The notes: generated by a model from the letters alone, not told the origin. A stretch of 64,000 bases of DNA from Caldanaerobius polysaccharolyticus DSM 13641 (GCF_000427425.1 NZ_KE386495.1:1105072-1169071); one strand, 5' to 3'; shown: positions 1 through 8,884, counted from the first letter of the stretch. Numbers and translations are program-made.

Positions 1-131
1 CAATAGAATTTGACGGCAACGGTACACCCAAAGGGGTTTACGGAGCCGGCTGCACTTTGAAGCTTTTGTATAAAGACAGGATAGCTGTTTTAACCATAAG
101 GCCTGTGACGGGAAGGGTGATGGTAAAATAA
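1..131 (+). CDS. GspH/FimT-like minor pseudopilin, C-terminal end (5' truncated by window)
   Basis: Only the last 42 codons are present; the open frame starts at base 3 and ends with TAA at 129-131. The residues include a FDGNGTPKG stretch and end in RPVTGRVMVK, the typical C-terminal beta-strand pattern of GspH/FimT minor pseudopilins, which help initiate type IV pilus or type II secretion pseudopilus assembly at the membrane. It is followed without a gap by three more prepilin-like genes, so it belongs to a minor-pilin operon whose start lies outside the window. The N-terminal leader and hydrophobic helix cannot be checked. Confidence 0.6.
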   Translation, partial: IEFDGNGTPKGVYGAGCTLKLLYKDRIAVLTIRPVTGRVMVK

Positions 132-475
132 ATCAGAAGGGCAATGTCCTCATAGATGTATTGTTGTCCATATTTTTAGTGGGTATATTCAGCGCTTCTC
201 TTCTGTATTTATACCAGGATATTAGAAAAAATGTAGCGGATTCAGAGTTGCGAACAGAGATGGCTTATATAGCTCAAACCGTAGTAGAATCGTATAAATC
301 CCACAAAGCCCCTGATTTATCGCCATACAATGATCTTTACGATGTGATTGTCGACGAACTTGTGCCACCTGATTTGCCTGAGGATTTAAGGGCCATAGAA
401 GTAGTGGTACGGCTAAAGTCAGATAGTTCCCGCTATTTTAGGTTGGTTACTTACGTCAGGAAGTGGGAGCAGTGA
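128..475 (+). CDS. Prepilin-like protein (PilV/GspI type), possible AUA start
   Basis: A short prepilin leader is followed by the hydrophobic stretch NVLIDVLLSIFLVGIF, resembling the G|FTLIE class III signal but with Asp instead of Glu at mature position 5. The first standard start codon, TTG at 161, lies after the cleavage glycine and would remove the signal. The frame stays open upstream, and the only sensible start is ATA at 128-130, which overlaps the previous stop as ATAA and has GGAAGGG 10 nt before it. The product, about 115 aa, is probably a minor pilin inserted in the membrane. Family is inferred from the signal and neighbours; the start is uncertain. Confidence 0.6.
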   Translation: MNQKGNVLIDVLLSIFLVGIFSASLLYLYQDIRKNVADSELRTEMAYIAQTVVESYKSHKAPDLSPYNDLYDVIVDELVPPDLPEDLRAIEVVVRLKSDSSRYFRLVTYVRKWEQ

Positions 476-924
476 ATAGAGGTTTTACTCTTATAGAACT
501 GGTATTATCTCTTGCCTTGCTTTCGATGGCTTTAATGCTGGTATTTTACATTTTCTCTTTTTCTTATTATAATTACGTGCGGTTTAATGAGGAGATAGAG
601 GCTCAACAAAATTTGCGGTATGCTATGCACAGGATAATAAGCGAGATCAAAAGGGTTAACGATGCAGACAAGGTATTGGTGAAAGACGGAGGGAAAAAAA
701 TCGTCTTGCTGAAATATGATAATAATACACCTGAGGTGGATATTTATTATGTACCTCATGAAAAGGTTATTAATATGCATTCTAGAGCTAATGGAGTTGA
801 ATTAGCTCATGGCGTAGAGGATTTTCATGTTAATTTGGATGGAGATAAACTTGTGATGTACATTAAGGTCAGAAATAAAGTGTTGTCATCCACAATAAAA
901 TTAATGTATAATAATGGTGATTGA
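472..924 (+). CDS. Prepilin-like protein (PilW/GspJ type)
   Basis: The 150-aa product begins MNRG|FTLIELVLSLALL, a canonical prepilin peptidase site with Glu at mature position 5, followed by a roughly 20-residue hydrophobic helix and then a soluble domain with an amphipathic segment (QQNLRYAMHRIISEIKRV) typical of PilW/GspJ minor pilins. GTG at 472 overlaps the upstream stop (GTGA) and has AGGA about 9 nt before it; GTG at 463 is in frame but has no ribosome site. It probably forms part of the tip complex of a type IV pilus or competence pseudopilus. The next gene overlaps by 4 nt, indicating translational coupling. Confidence 0.75.
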   Translation: MNRGFTLIELVLSLALLSMALMLVFYIFSFSYYNYVRFNEEIEAQQNLRYAMHRIISEIKRVNDADKVLVKDGGKKIVLLKYDNNTPEVDIYYVPHEKVINMHSRANGVELAHGVEDFHVNLDGDKLVMYIKVRNKVLSSTIKLMYNNGD

Positions 925-1466
925 CTGTGGAACGGGGATGGGTTACAATTGCAGCGATTTTAGTTATGGCGGTAGCATTGCTTTATGTTACCGCGTTAAG
1001 TGCTATGTCTTCTCAGGAGTATACCATGGCGCTTTACAGCGCCCAAGAAATGATTGCCACATACGCTGCGGAATCAGGTATGGAAGTTATGAGGTCCGCT
1101 ATGAACCAGGCTGTAGATTTATTAAACAGCATGGTACAGGCAATAAAGAGCGAGCGGGAAGTTCAAGGCCGCGTATTGACGAAACCGGAAGTTTATAGCA
1201 TTGTCCTTGGCTATATGAGTAATTGGTGTGAGGAAATACCCCGGGATTGGATTTATATATACAGTTATTCAGGTAAATACAAAGTGGAGAGATTGGAGTA
1301 CTATGATTATAATCCTGATGTGGGTTTACCTCACATTCTGTTTTTACAGGTAAAAGGGATGTACAATAAGAGCAACTCCGTTTATAACGGCATTATCCAG
1401 CTAAATGTAGAGGATGGTTCTCTTGCGGTCAGGGCTAAAATCTTTAGGTGGGGCAAGGTGTATTGA
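921..1466 (+). CDS. PilX-like minor pilus protein
   Basis: A 181-aa protein starting at TTG 921 (overlapping the previous stop) or GTG 927. After a short basic N-terminus ending in RG there is a hydrophobic helix (WVTIAAILVMAVALLYVTAL) without the usual Glu5, then a predicted soluble domain. This is the pattern of PilX/GspK-like proteins that close minor-pilin operons (pilV-pilW-pilX). No catalytic motif is visible. It probably assembles with the three preceding products. The stop precedes the aroK start by only 1 nt, so the shikimate kinase gene may be co-transcribed. Confidence 0.6.
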   Translation: MTVERGWVTIAAILVMAVALLYVTALSAMSSQEYTMALYSAQEMIATYAAESGMEVMRSAMNQAVDLLNSMVQAIKSEREVQGRVLTKPEVYSIVLGYMSNWCEEIPRDWIYIYSYSGKYKVERLEYYDYNPDVGLPHILFLQVKGMYNKSNSVYNGIIQLNVEDGSLAVRAKIFRWGKVY

Positions 1467-1467
1467 T

Positions 1468-1986
1468 TTGAACGCGATTTTAATTGGTTTTATGGGATGT
1501 GGCAAGACCACGACAGGTCGTATTCTCTCTTCCATGTTGAAATGGCGGTTTATCGATACTGATGACCTTGTGGTTAGAAAGACGGGGATGAGCATCCCTG
1601 AAATATTTGAGAAATTTGGTGAAGGCCATTTTAGGCGTATAGAAAGCCAGGTTATTCGGGATATTTCCAAAGTTGACAGGTGTGTCATATCGCTGGGCGG
1701 TGGAGCTGTTCTGAACGAGGACAACATTGGCTGCCTGAAAAAAAACGGCGCGGTGTTCTACCTTATGGGATCTCCTGAAACTATTATGGCTCATATCGGA
1801 AACAGCAAAGAAAGACCGCTGCTCAATACCAGCAATCCTTATGAGACCGTCAAAGAGCTGCTGAGCAAAAGGCATCATTTGTATGAAAAGAACTGCGATT
1901 TTTGTATATCAATAGATGGCAAGGATTCAAAGATTGTGGCAGAGGAGATCAGAAGAACCCTTGTCAAAGTGGAAAGGAGAAAATGA
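1468..1986 (+). CDS. aroK: Shikimate kinase
   Basis: Phosphorylates shikimate with ATP in the aromatic amino-acid pathway (cytosol). The 172-aa product has the P-loop GFMGCGKT at residues 7-14, the DTDD shikimate/Mg site at 30-33, FRRIE near 55-59, the GGGA loop near 77-80 and the lid motif ERPLL near 115-119, all diagnostic. TTG at 1468 is preferred because it follows AAGGTG by 7 nt, gives the family's usual length and puts the P-loop at its normal place; upstream in-frame starts would lengthen the N-terminus into the pilus gene. The 3' end overlaps the next ATG (ATGA). Confidence 0.95.
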   Translation: MNAILIGFMGCGKTTTGRILSSMLKWRFIDTDDLVVRKTGMSIPEIFEKFGEGHFRRIESQVIRDISKVDRCVISLGGGAVLNEDNIGCLKKNGAVFYLMGSPETIMAHIGNSKERPLLNTSNPYETVKELLSKRHHLYEKNCDFCISIDGKDSKIVAEEIRRTLVKVERRK

Positions 1987-2849
1987 TGACTATAAAATTT
2001 GGGCCATCGGGAAATTCCGATATTTTTTACCAGCAAGGACATAAATCCTCTCTGGAAATGCCTGCATGGTTGCGGGATATGGGGCTTGACGCCTATGAAT
2101 ACTCTTTTGGGAGGGGAATAAGGATAAAAGAAGCCACGGCGAGGGCATTAGGTGAAAACGCTAGGGTTCAGCAAATAACCATTTCAGTTCATGCGCCTTA
2201 TTACATCAATCTAGCTACACCCGATCAGGACAAAAGGCGAAATTCCATAAATTATATAATCAACAGCGTTATTGCGGCCGATTGGATGGGTGCTAACCGC
2301 GTGGTGGTCCACCCAGGGGTGCCGGGTAAGAAGGACAGAAGAGAGGCGATTGAAATGGCCAAAAAAGTCCTGGCGGAAGCCTTAGAGGAAATTGATAAGC
2401 TTGGGCTTGGCCATATATCGCTGTGCCCTGAGACCATGGGTAAAAAAAATCAGCTGGGGACCGTGGATGAAATTATAGAGTTGTGTTCTTTAGATAAAAG
2501 ACTTATTCCTACGATAGATTTTGGGCACATACATGCCAGAGGGGAAGGTGCGATTAAAGGCAAGGAGGATTACGCCAGGATATTGGATGCGTTGGAATCC
2601 TCTTTAAAGGATGAAAGGGCATCGTCTTTCCACGTGCATTTTAGCAGGATTGAATTTACCAGTGGAGGGGAAAGCAGGCACTGGAATCTCAAAGATGTCC
2701 AGTACGGACCTGAGTTTGAACCGCTAGCAGAACTGCTGGTGGAGCGCAAGCTGCAACCTACTGTCATATGTGAATCTAAAGGTATGATGGCAGAGGACGC
2801 CTTGCAGCTTAAAAGAATTTATTTAAACAAATTGAGTCAGAGGGGTTAA
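1983..2849 (+). CDS. Endonuclease-IV-like TIM-barrel protein (AP endonuclease family 2)
   Basis: A 288-aa protein with the Xylose-isomerase/AP-endonuclease-2 fold. The likely metal ligands are present in order: His70 (SVHAP), His110 (VVHPG), Glu150 (CPETMG), Asp179 and His182 (IDFGHIHA), His217/219 (HVHF), His233 and Glu264 (CESKG). This matches the trinuclear zinc site of endonuclease IV, which nicks DNA 5' of abasic sites. Overall similarity looks closer to the shorter Nfo-like group in Clostridia than to E. coli Nfo, so in vivo substrate is inferred. The start is ATG 1983 (overlapping the aroK stop) or 1986, after AAAGGAG. Confidence 0.8.
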   Translation: MMTIKFGPSGNSDIFYQQGHKSSLEMPAWLRDMGLDAYEYSFGRGIRIKEATARALGENARVQQITISVHAPYYINLATPDQDKRRNSINYIINSVIAADWMGANRVVVHPGVPGKKDRREAIEMAKKVLAEALEEIDKLGLGHISLCPETMGKKNQLGTVDEIIELCSLDKRLIPTIDFGHIHARGEGAIKGKEDYARILDALESSLKDERASSFHVHFSRIEFTSGGESRHWNLKDVQYGPEFEPLAELLVERKLQPTVICESKGMMAEDALQLKRIYLNKLSQRG

Positions 2850-2850
2850 A

Positions 2851-3972
2851 ATGTACAGCGAAAGATATAAAAAAATAGTGGTTAAGGTCGGCACCAGTTC
2901 GTTGACCCACGAAAACGGAAAGCTGGACATCGAGACCATTGAGAAATTGGTGAGGCAAATAGCAGACATCAGAAATGCCGGCATTGATATCTCCCTTGTC
3001 ACATCGGGAGCTGTAGGAGCTGGGATGACAAGGCTTCACCTTAATCAAAAGCCCAGGTCTATCCCTGAAAAACAAGCGGTGGCAGCAGTGGGACAGGGTA
3101 TACTTATGCACATATACGAAAAGCTATTTAGTGAGTATGGCTTGAGCGTTGCACAGATATTGCTGACCCGCGACGATCTGGGGGTGAGAAAAAGGTGCAT
3201 AAACTTTATAAATACCATGTCAAAGCTTTTTGAGTACGGGGTTATACCCATAATCAATGAAAACGATACAGTGGCAGTTGAAGAATTGAGGCTGCGATTT
3301 GGCGACAACGACACCTTGTCGGCCATGGTAGCAAGCCTTATAGGGGCTGATTTGCTGGTCATTTTGTCGGATATAGAGGGGCTTTACGATAAAGACCCTC
3401 ATCTGCACAGTGACGCTAAACTCATACCGATAGTTGAAAGTATAACCGATGAGATGCGCTCGGCAGCTGGCGAAAGCGTAAGCGGTTATGGTACCGGTGG
3501 TATGCGAACTAAATTGAGAGCTGCTCGTATAGCTACTGCCTCTGGAGTGGAGACGATAATAGCCAATAGCCGTAAGGACTTTGTTTTAAACAGCATTGCC
3601 AAAGGAGAACTGGTAGGTACGCTTTTTAAGGCTTCCAAGCGCAAACTGAATACCAAAGGTATATGGATTGCTTTTAGTTCTGTTAGCAACGGAAAGTTAA
3701 TTGTGGACAGAGGTGCAGAGGAAGCTATAGTAAATTGGGGGAAAAGCCTTCTGGCGTGTGGCATAAAAGAAGTAGAAGGGGATTTTAATGAGGGAGATAC
3801 GGTATCGGTATACAATGAGGATGGAGATGAAATAGCTAGAGGTATAGTGAAATTTTCGGCATCTGAGGTAAGAAAGATCATGGGGTACACTTCGGATAGA
3901 ATAAAAGAGATTTTAGGCAGAAAGAACTGCGACGAAGTGATACACAGGGATAATATGGTAATAACCTGTTGA
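2851..3972 (+). CDS. proB: Glutamate 5-kinase
   Basis: First step of proline synthesis: ATP-dependent phosphorylation of L-glutamate to gamma-glutamyl phosphate. The 373-aa product has an amino-acid kinase domain (VVKVGTSSLT near 10-19, TSGAVGAG near 51-58, INENDTVAV near 133-141) and a C-terminal PUA domain from about residue 277 (GKLIVDRGAEEAI). This two-domain form is usually feedback-inhibited by proline. It starts one base after the preceding stop with GAGGGG upstream and is followed 6 nt later by proA, the standard proBA pair. Confidence 0.97.
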   Translation: MYSERYKKIVVKVGTSSLTHENGKLDIETIEKLVRQIADIRNAGIDISLVTSGAVGAGMTRLHLNQKPRSIPEKQAVAAVGQGILMHIYEKLFSEYGLSVAQILLTRDDLGVRKRCINFINTMSKLFEYGVIPIINENDTVAVEELRLRFGDNDTLSAMVASLIGADLLVILSDIEGLYDKDPHLHSDAKLIPIVESITDEMRSAAGESVSGYGTGGMRTKLRAARIATASGVETIIANSRKDFVLNSIAKGELVGTLFKASKRKLNTKGIWIAFSSVSNGKLIVDRGAEEAIVNWGKSLLACGIKEVEGDFNEGDTVSVYNEDGDEIARGIVKFSASEVRKIMGYTSDRIKEILGRKNCDEVIHRDNMVITC

Positions 3973-3978
3973 GGAGGG

Positions 3979-5235
3979 ATGGCTGTGTTTGAAGAATTGC
4001 GAGAAAAATGCGCCATGGCAAAAGAAGCATCTAGAAAGATGGGGGCTTTGCCTTCGGATAAAAAAAATGAAGTGCTTTTGAAGATGGCACAATCATTGAT
4101 AGACAACATGGATTCTATATTGGAAGCCAATGGCCGCGATGTAGAGAGAGCCAAGCAAAAAAGGCTTTCCAGCGCGCTTATAGACAGGTTAACTTTGAAT
4201 AGTAAAAGGGTACAGGACATGGCAGATGGTTTAAAGGAATTAATTAATTTAAGCGACCCCGTAGGGGAGATAGACGGCATGTGGAAGAGGCCCAATGGGT
4301 TGACAATAGGTAGGATAAGGGTTCCTTTAGGTGTAGTGGGTATAATTTACGAGGCCCGTCCCAATGTCACGGTAGATGCTGCCGGCCTGTGCATTAAAGC
4401 GGGCAATTGTGTGGTTTTAAGAGGTGGTTCTGAGGCCATTGAATCCAACAAGGTAATTGTGGACATAATCTCTAAAGCGGCGTACAGTGCCGGCGCTCCT
4501 CAAGGGTGTGTACAGCTCATAGAGAATACTGAGAGAGAAGTTGTCAATCAATTTATGAAGATGAATGAATATCTGGACGTGCTCATACCCAGAGGAGGAG
4601 CGGGGTTGATAAAGACCGTTGTGCAAAACGCCACGGTACCTGTAATTGAAACTGGCGTGGGCAATTGCCATACGTATGTGGACGATGAAGCGGATTTAAA
4701 GATGGCAGAAGAGATAGCATTTAATGCAAAAGTTCAGCGGCCTGGTGTGTGCAATGCCATGGAGACATTGCTGGTCAATGAAAAGATCGCCAAGGAATTC
4801 TTGCCGCCTATGGTGGAACGGTTTAAAAGGGCAGGCGTAGAAATTCGCGGTTGTGAAAAAACAAGGGCGATTTGTCCCGATGTGGTATCAGCTACAGAGG
4901 AAGATTGGGCTACAGAATACCTGGACCTCATACTGGCGGTTAAGGTCGTAAGGGATATTGATGAAGCCATAGAGCACATATATAAATATGGGACCAAGCA
5001 TTCTGAGGCGATAGTGACACAGAATTATAGTAAAGCGAAAAAGTTTTTAGAGCAGGTGGACGCGGCGGCGGTTTACGTCAATGCTTCCACGAGGTTTACA
5101 GACGGTAATCAGTTTGGCTTTGGCGCTGAAATAGGTATAAGCACGCAAAAACTTCACGCAAGAGGGCCTATGGGCTTAAAAGAACTGACCACTTACAAGT
5201 ACATTGTACTGGGTACAGGTCAAATAAGAAGGTGA
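3979..5235 (+). CDS. proA: Gamma-glutamyl phosphate reductase
   Basis: NADPH-dependent reduction of glutamyl-5-phosphate to glutamate semialdehyde, second step of proline synthesis. A 418-aa aldehyde-dehydrogenase-fold protein with the catalytic Cys258 in RPGVCNAMET, the GVVGIIYEARPNVT segment near 118-131 and the substrate loop IETGVGNCH near 223-231, all typical of ProA. Full length. It follows proB by 6 nt with GAGGAGGG as ribosome site. No proC is visible nearby, so the last step is encoded elsewhere. Confidence 0.97.
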   Translation: MAVFEELREKCAMAKEASRKMGALPSDKKNEVLLKMAQSLIDNMDSILEANGRDVERAKQKRLSSALIDRLTLNSKRVQDMADGLKELINLSDPVGEIDGMWKRPNGLTIGRIRVPLGVVGIIYEARPNVTVDAAGLCIKAGNCVVLRGGSEAIESNKVIVDIISKAAYSAGAPQGCVQLIENTEREVVNQFMKMNEYLDVLIPRGGAGLIKTVVQNATVPVIETGVGNCHTYVDDEADLKMAEEIAFNAKVQRPGVCNAMETLLVNEKIAKEFLPPMVERFKRAGVEIRGCEKTRAICPDVVSATEEDWATEYLDLILAVKVVRDIDEAIEHIYKYGTKHSEAIVTQNYSKAKKFLEQVDAAAVYVNASTRFTDGNQFGFGAEIGISTQKLHARGPMGLKELTTYKYIVLGTGQIRR

Positions 5236-5238
5236 TAC

Positions 5239-5267
5239 TGGCCAAAATCGGCTTAATGTGGTATACT
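5239..5267 (+). promoter_or_regulatory. Candidate sigma-A promoter for aroQ
   Basis: TGGCCA (5239-5244), a 17-nt spacer and TATACT (5262-5267) lie in the 63-nt gap between proA and aroQ. The -35 matches only four of six consensus bases, so this is a moderate-strength guess; it would make aroQ-pepQ-efp independent of proBA. Confidence 0.35.
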
Positions 5268-5298
5268 TCAAATGCGGTAGATTTTTTGAAAATGGGGT

Positions 5299-5757
5299 AT
5301 GTATATGAGGCGAGTACAGGTTATACACGGTCCTAATCTGAACTTTACGGGTATAAGGGAAAAAAGCGTCTACGGCAGTGAGGGCCTTGAGGACATTAAT
5401 CAGAAAATTACAGCTTATGGGGAAAAATTAGGTATTGCCGTTGACATCGCCCAATCCAACAGTGAAGGTAATATCGTGGATATAATTCAAAGCTGTTACA
5501 ACAGGATGGACGGCATCATAATCAATGCAGGGGCTTATACCCATTACAGCTACGCTATAAGAGATGCTATAAAGTCTGTGGATATTCCATGTATTGAGGT
5601 TCACATGTCCAACGTATACTCCAGGGAGGAATTCAGGCACAAATCGGTTTTGTCTCCTGTATGCGTGGGGCAAATAGCGGGGTTTGGAGCGTACAGCTAC
5701 ATACTGGCGCTGCAGTATTTTGGATTGAAATGGAGTGATGAAAACGGAAAGAATTAA
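5299..5757 (+). CDS. aroQ: Type II 3-dehydroquinate dehydratase
   Basis: Dehydrates 3-dehydroquinate to 3-dehydroshikimate in the shikimate pathway. The 152-aa product has IHGPNLN at the N-terminus, the active-site tyrosine region (SVYGS), QSNSEGNIVDII, the catalytic histidine loop NAGAYTHYS and EVHMSN...REEFRHKS, all hallmarks of the dodecameric type II enzyme. ATG 5299 and ATG 5305 are both possible; GGGG at 5294-5297 suits 5305 better. Together with aroK at 1468 it shows scattered aromatic-pathway genes in one region. It overlaps pepQ by about 20 nt. Confidence 0.95.
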   Translation: MYMRRVQVIHGPNLNFTGIREKSVYGSEGLEDINQKITAYGEKLGIAVDIAQSNSEGNIVDIIQSCYNRMDGIIINAGAYTHYSYAIRDAIKSVDIPCIEVHMSNVYSREEFRHKSVLSPVCVGQIAGFGAYSYILALQYFGLKWSDENGKN

Positions 5758-6808
5758 AAAATTGCGTGAAAAAATAAAAAAGGAAGGTTTGGAAGCAGCT
5801 TTAATTTTAAAGCCTGTAAATATAAGGTATTTAACGGGCTTTACAGGGGATGCGGGCTTTGTAATTTTAAATGGATCCCAGGCGGTCCTCTATACTGATT
5901 TCAGGTACATCGAGCAGGCACAGAAAGAAGTCATCCATGGAATTAAAATTGAGGAACACGGTTATCCATTGGATGACTTTATGGCGGAGCAAGTCGCAAA
6001 TCTGGGATCATCAAAAGTGGGCATAGAGGAAAAATATATGTCGGTAAATCTGTACCACAAATTAAAGGAGAGATTTAAAGGAGATTTTAGGGGTATAGAT
6101 GACTATATAAGCGACATGAGGGCTAAGAAAGATGAAGGCGAATTGGCGTCGATAAAAAAAGCTCAGGAGATAGCAGATAGAGCCTTTGAGCATATATGCG
6201 GCTTGATAAAGCCAGGAGTCAAAGAGAGGGATATTGCCGCAGAGCTGGAGTACTTCATAAAGAAAAACGGCGCTTCAGGTATGTCCTTTTCCACAATAGT
6301 GGTAAGCGGTGCAAATGGCTCGTTACCCCACGGTCAGCCTACGGATAAAGAAATAAAAAGAGGGGAGTTTGTTACACTGGATTTTGGATGCGTTGTTGAG
6401 GGCTATTGTTCTGATATGACAAGGACAGTAGCTGTTGGAGATGTGGACAGTGAGATGAAAAAGGTGTACGAGACGGTACTCGCTGCCCAGACAGCTGCTA
6501 TTGACAGGATTAAGCCAAATATGGCTTTAAGGGATGCTGATGCGATAGCCAGGGACGTAATTAAGGAAGCGGGTTATGGCACTTACTTTGGCCACAGCCT
6601 GGGACATGGCGTGGGTTTGGAAATTCACGAAGAGCCAAGCATGGGGCCACGATCCGAAGGTTTGTTGTTGCCTGGCATGGTAGTGACCGTAGAACCTGGC
6701 GTATACATACCCGGTAGGTTTGGAGTAAGAATAGAGGATATGGTGTTTATAGAGAAAAAAGGGATAACAGATATAACTAAATCAGATAAAAAACTTACGA
6801 TATTATAA
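5738..6808 (+). CDS. pepQ: Xaa-Pro aminopeptidase / dipeptidase (M24B)
   Basis: A 356-aa metallopeptidase that releases N-terminal residues linked to proline. It has an N-terminal creatinase-like domain (about 1-130) and a C-terminal pita-bread domain with the five metal ligands: Asp in LDFGCV, Asp in CSDMTRT, His in GHSLGHGVG, Glu in VTVEPG and Glu in VRIEDM. Length and order match the short family found directly upstream of efp in many Firmicutes. ATG 5738 is chosen over GTG 5735. The gene is embedded in aroQ-pepQ-efp, a widely conserved linkage. Confidence 0.93.
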   Translation: MKTERIKKLREKIKKEGLEAALILKPVNIRYLTGFTGDAGFVILNGSQAVLYTDFRYIEQAQKEVIHGIKIEEHGYPLDDFMAEQVANLGSSKVGIEEKYMSVNLYHKLKERFKGDFRGIDDYISDMRAKKDEGELASIKKAQEIADRAFEHICGLIKPGVKERDIAAELEYFIKKNGASGMSFSTIVVSGANGSLPHGQPTDKEIKRGEFVTLDFGCVVEGYCSDMTRTVAVGDVDSEMKKVYETVLAAQTAAIDRIKPNMALRDADAIARDVIKEAGYGTYFGHSLGHGVGLEIHEEPSMGPRSEGLLLPGMVVTVEPGVYIPGRFGVRIEDMVFIEKKGITDITKSDKKLTIL

Positions 6809-6827
6809 AACGCGGAGGGATTAACGT

Positions 6828-7385
6828 ATGATATCAGCAGGCGATTTTAAAAAAGGAGTTACGATAGAGTTAGACGGGCAAATTTACACGGTGGTGGATT
6901 TCCAGCACGTAAAGCCGGGTAAAGGCGCGGCGTTTGTCAGGACAAGGATAAAAAACGTTGTGACAGGTGCTGTCATAGAGAGAACCTTTAACCCTACTGA
7001 GAAGGTGGAAGAGGCCCATATAGAGAGAAAGGATATGCAGTACCTTTACAATGATGGTACTTTTTACTATTTCATGGATACCGAGACCTACGAGCAGCTT
7101 CCTTTGAGCAGAGACGTGGTGGAGGACGCTATGAAATTTTTAAAAGAGAATATGATAGCCACGGTTAAATCCTATAAGGGTAAGGTTTTTTCAGTAGAAC
7201 CTCCTACTTTTGTAGAGCTGGAAGTTGTGGAAACAGAACCGGGTTTCAAAGGGGATACAGCTACAGGTGGCTCTAAGCCGGCTAAAGTGGAAACAGGTGC
7301 AGTTATACAGGTTCCTCTGTTTGTGGATGTAGGCGATGTGATAAAGATCGACACCAGGACAGGAGAGTACATCGAACGGGTATAG
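6828..7385 (+). CDS. efp: Translation elongation factor P
   Basis: EF-P enters the ribosomal E site and relieves stalling at consecutive prolines. The 185-aa product has the KOW-like N-terminal domain with the tip lysine Lys32 in PGKGAAF, followed by two OB domains; the signature [18 protein letters not shown] lies near 140-160. ATG 6828 has GCGGAGGG upstream. It is adjacent to pepQ, the usual pairing in Firmicutes. Whether Lys32 is modified cannot be judged from this window. Confidence 0.98.
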   Translation: MISAGDFKKGVTIELDGQIYTVVDFQHVKPGKGAAFVRTRIKNVVTGAVIERTFNPTEKVEEAHIERKDMQYLYNDGTFYYFMDTETYEQLPLSRDVVEDAMKFLKENMIATVKSYKGKVFSVEPPTFVELEVVETEPGFKGDTATGGSKPAKVETGAVIQVPLFVDVGDVIKIDTRTGEYIERV

Positions 7386-7433
7386 GATCGCCTGTAGATG
7401 CCGATAATAAATCTGAGAAAAGGAGGGTTTGAT

Positions 7434-7832
7434 GTGAGTTACTTGAACGAAAGGGTCTCGTACCTGCGGGGGCTGGCAGAAGGTCTCGGCATGGAAGGGA
7501 CGAAGGAAGAAAAGATCATAAATGCCATTATTGATACGTTGGAAGAGTTCGCTGATGCTTACAACGAGCTGGAAAACAGTTACTCTGATTTAAAGGATTA
7601 CGTGGATAGCATTGATGACGATCTGGCAGATGTAGAAAACGAGCTTTTTGATGACGATGAGGATTACGTGGAGGTAGAATGCCCCAATTGCCATGAGACT
7701 GTGTACGTAGATGACGATATCTTTGAGGACGATGATGGGGAGATCGTATGTCCCAATTGTAACGAAACTATATACGTAAAGGACTTGGAAGAAACACAAG
7801 ACGACGATTATGGAGAGGATAGTAAAAAGTGA
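7434..7832 (+). CDS. Acidic zinc-ribbon protein (CD1247-like N-terminal domain)
   Basis: A 132-aa, strongly acidic protein. The N-terminal half is helical (SYLNERVSYLRGLAEGLGM, then DTLEEFADAYNELENSYSDL, probably coiled coil); the C-terminal half has two CPNC knuckles (CPNCHET and CPNCNET) spaced about 26 residues apart and surrounded by Asp/Glu, a probable zinc ribbon. This arrangement recurs in Clostridia downstream of efp and upstream of spoIIIAA, and its function is unknown. GTG 7434 is chosen because AAAGGAGGG lies 6-7 nt upstream; ATG 7398 has no ribosome site. A strong terminator follows. Confidence 0.75.
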   Translation: MSYLNERVSYLRGLAEGLGMEGTKEEKIINAIIDTLEEFADAYNELENSYSDLKDYVDSIDDDLADVENELFDDDEDYVEVECPNCHETVYVDDDIFEDDDGEIVCPNCNETIYVKDLEETQDDDYGEDSKK

Positions 7833-7844
7833 TATATCGGTTAA

Positions 7845-7877
7845 GAGAGAATCCTAAAAAGGGTTCTCTTTTTTTAT
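7845..7877 (+). terminator. Rho-independent terminator
   Basis: AGAGAATCC (7846-7854) pairs with GGGTTCTCT (7861-7869) with one G-U, followed by seven T. It separates the aroQ-efp group from the sporulation-specific spoIIIA operon. Confidence 0.85.
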
Positions 7878-7878
7878 G

Positions 7879-7907
7879 TCATAAAAGGTACGAGGGGATA
7901 ATATAAA
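7879..7907 (+). promoter_or_regulatory. Candidate sigma-E promoter for spoIIIA
   Basis: TCATAAA (7879-7885), 14-nt spacer, AATATAAA (7900-7907) resembles the B. subtilis sigma-E consensus (KMATATT-14-CATACAMT; about 5/7 and 6/8 matches). The start of transcription would be near 7914. spoIIIA is sigma-E dependent in B. subtilis, which supports the call; the match alone is modest. Confidence 0.4.
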
Positions 7908-7930
7908 TTTTAGTGAAAGGAGGACAAGTT

Positions 7931-8884
7931 GTGTGGGAGGAAATCATGGCTTCACTTCCCAGAAATATAAGAGAGATATTGTTGAGGATATATGGAGTAG
8001 ATCTGGAAGATATAGAAGAGATAAGGCTTAGGGAAGGCAGGCCCATTTCTGTTTGCGCCGGTAACCGTATATATCACCTGGATAGCTCAGGTCATGTGGT
8101 AAGCGCTCAAGAGGCATACATAGTAGAGCGCAAAGATATAGAAACAATTGTTCAACTTATATCAAACTATTCTATATACGCCTTTGAAGACGAACTTAAA
8201 AACGGCTTTATAACTATAAGAGGAGGGCATCGCGTAGGCTTAACGGGAAAAGTGATTATGGATGGAGGCCAAATAAAAACGCAAAAATATATATCGTGTG
8301 TCAATGTGCGGATTACAAAAGAATTTCGCGGTATAGCTGAAAATCTTATGCGTTATATAATGGCATCAGGCCGGATAAAGAACACGTTAATCGTATCTCC
8401 GCCGCGATGTGGCAAAACCACTTTGCTGAGAGATATAGGAAGGAATATCAGCTGGATGGGGTTTAATGTGGGGATTGTAGATGAGAGATCAGAGATCGCC
8501 GGTTGCCACAACGGCGTGCCTCAAAGAGATGTGGGACCAAACACGGATGTCTTAGATGGATGTCCCAAAGACGTGGGTATAATGCTGATGATCAGGGCTA
8601 TGTCTCCTGCGGTCATAATCACAGATGAGATAGGAGGAGATGGTGACATAAAGGCTATATGTGAATGCTTAAAGGCAGGGGTATCTATAATTACATCGGT
8701 ACACGGCTATGGTGTAGATGATGTGAAAAGTAGACCTGCTTTAAGAGGTGTATTTGAAAACGCGCTTTTTGATAGATACATCATCCTTTCTTCGAGGTTA
8801 GGAACAGGTACGCTGGAGGGTATATTTGACGGTAAAGGCGATCCCATTTACGTAGGGCCGAGGAGGTTGGAGGTGAAAAAGTGA
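7931..8884 (+). CDS. spoIIIAA: Stage III sporulation protein AA (ATPase)
   Basis: Secretion-type ATPase of the SpoIIIA-SpoIIQ channel between mother cell and forespore. The 317-aa product has a Walker A motif (SPPRCGKTTLLRD near 156-168), a Walker B motif (AVIITDEIGG) and the family segment DERSEIAG. GTG 7931 follows AAAGGAGG by about 7 nt; an in-frame GTG at 7913 sits before that site and is rejected. First gene of an eight-gene operon in the usual AA-AH order with overlaps or short gaps. It acts in the mother cell after engulfment. Confidence 0.96.
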   Translation: MWEEIMASLPRNIREILLRIYGVDLEDIEEIRLREGRPISVCAGNRIYHLDSSGHVVSAQEAYIVERKDIETIVQLISNYSIYAFEDELKNGFITIRGGHRVGLTGKVIMDGGQIKTQKYISCVNVRITKEFRGIAENLMRYIMASGRIKNTLIVSPPRCGKTTLLRDIGRNISWMGFNVGIVDERSEIAGCHNGVPQRDVGPNTDVLDGCPKDVGIMLMIRAMSPAVIITDEIGGDGDIKAICECLKAGVSIITSVHGYGVDDVKSRPALRGVFENALFDRYIILSSRLGTGTLEGIFDGKGDPIYVGPRRLEVKK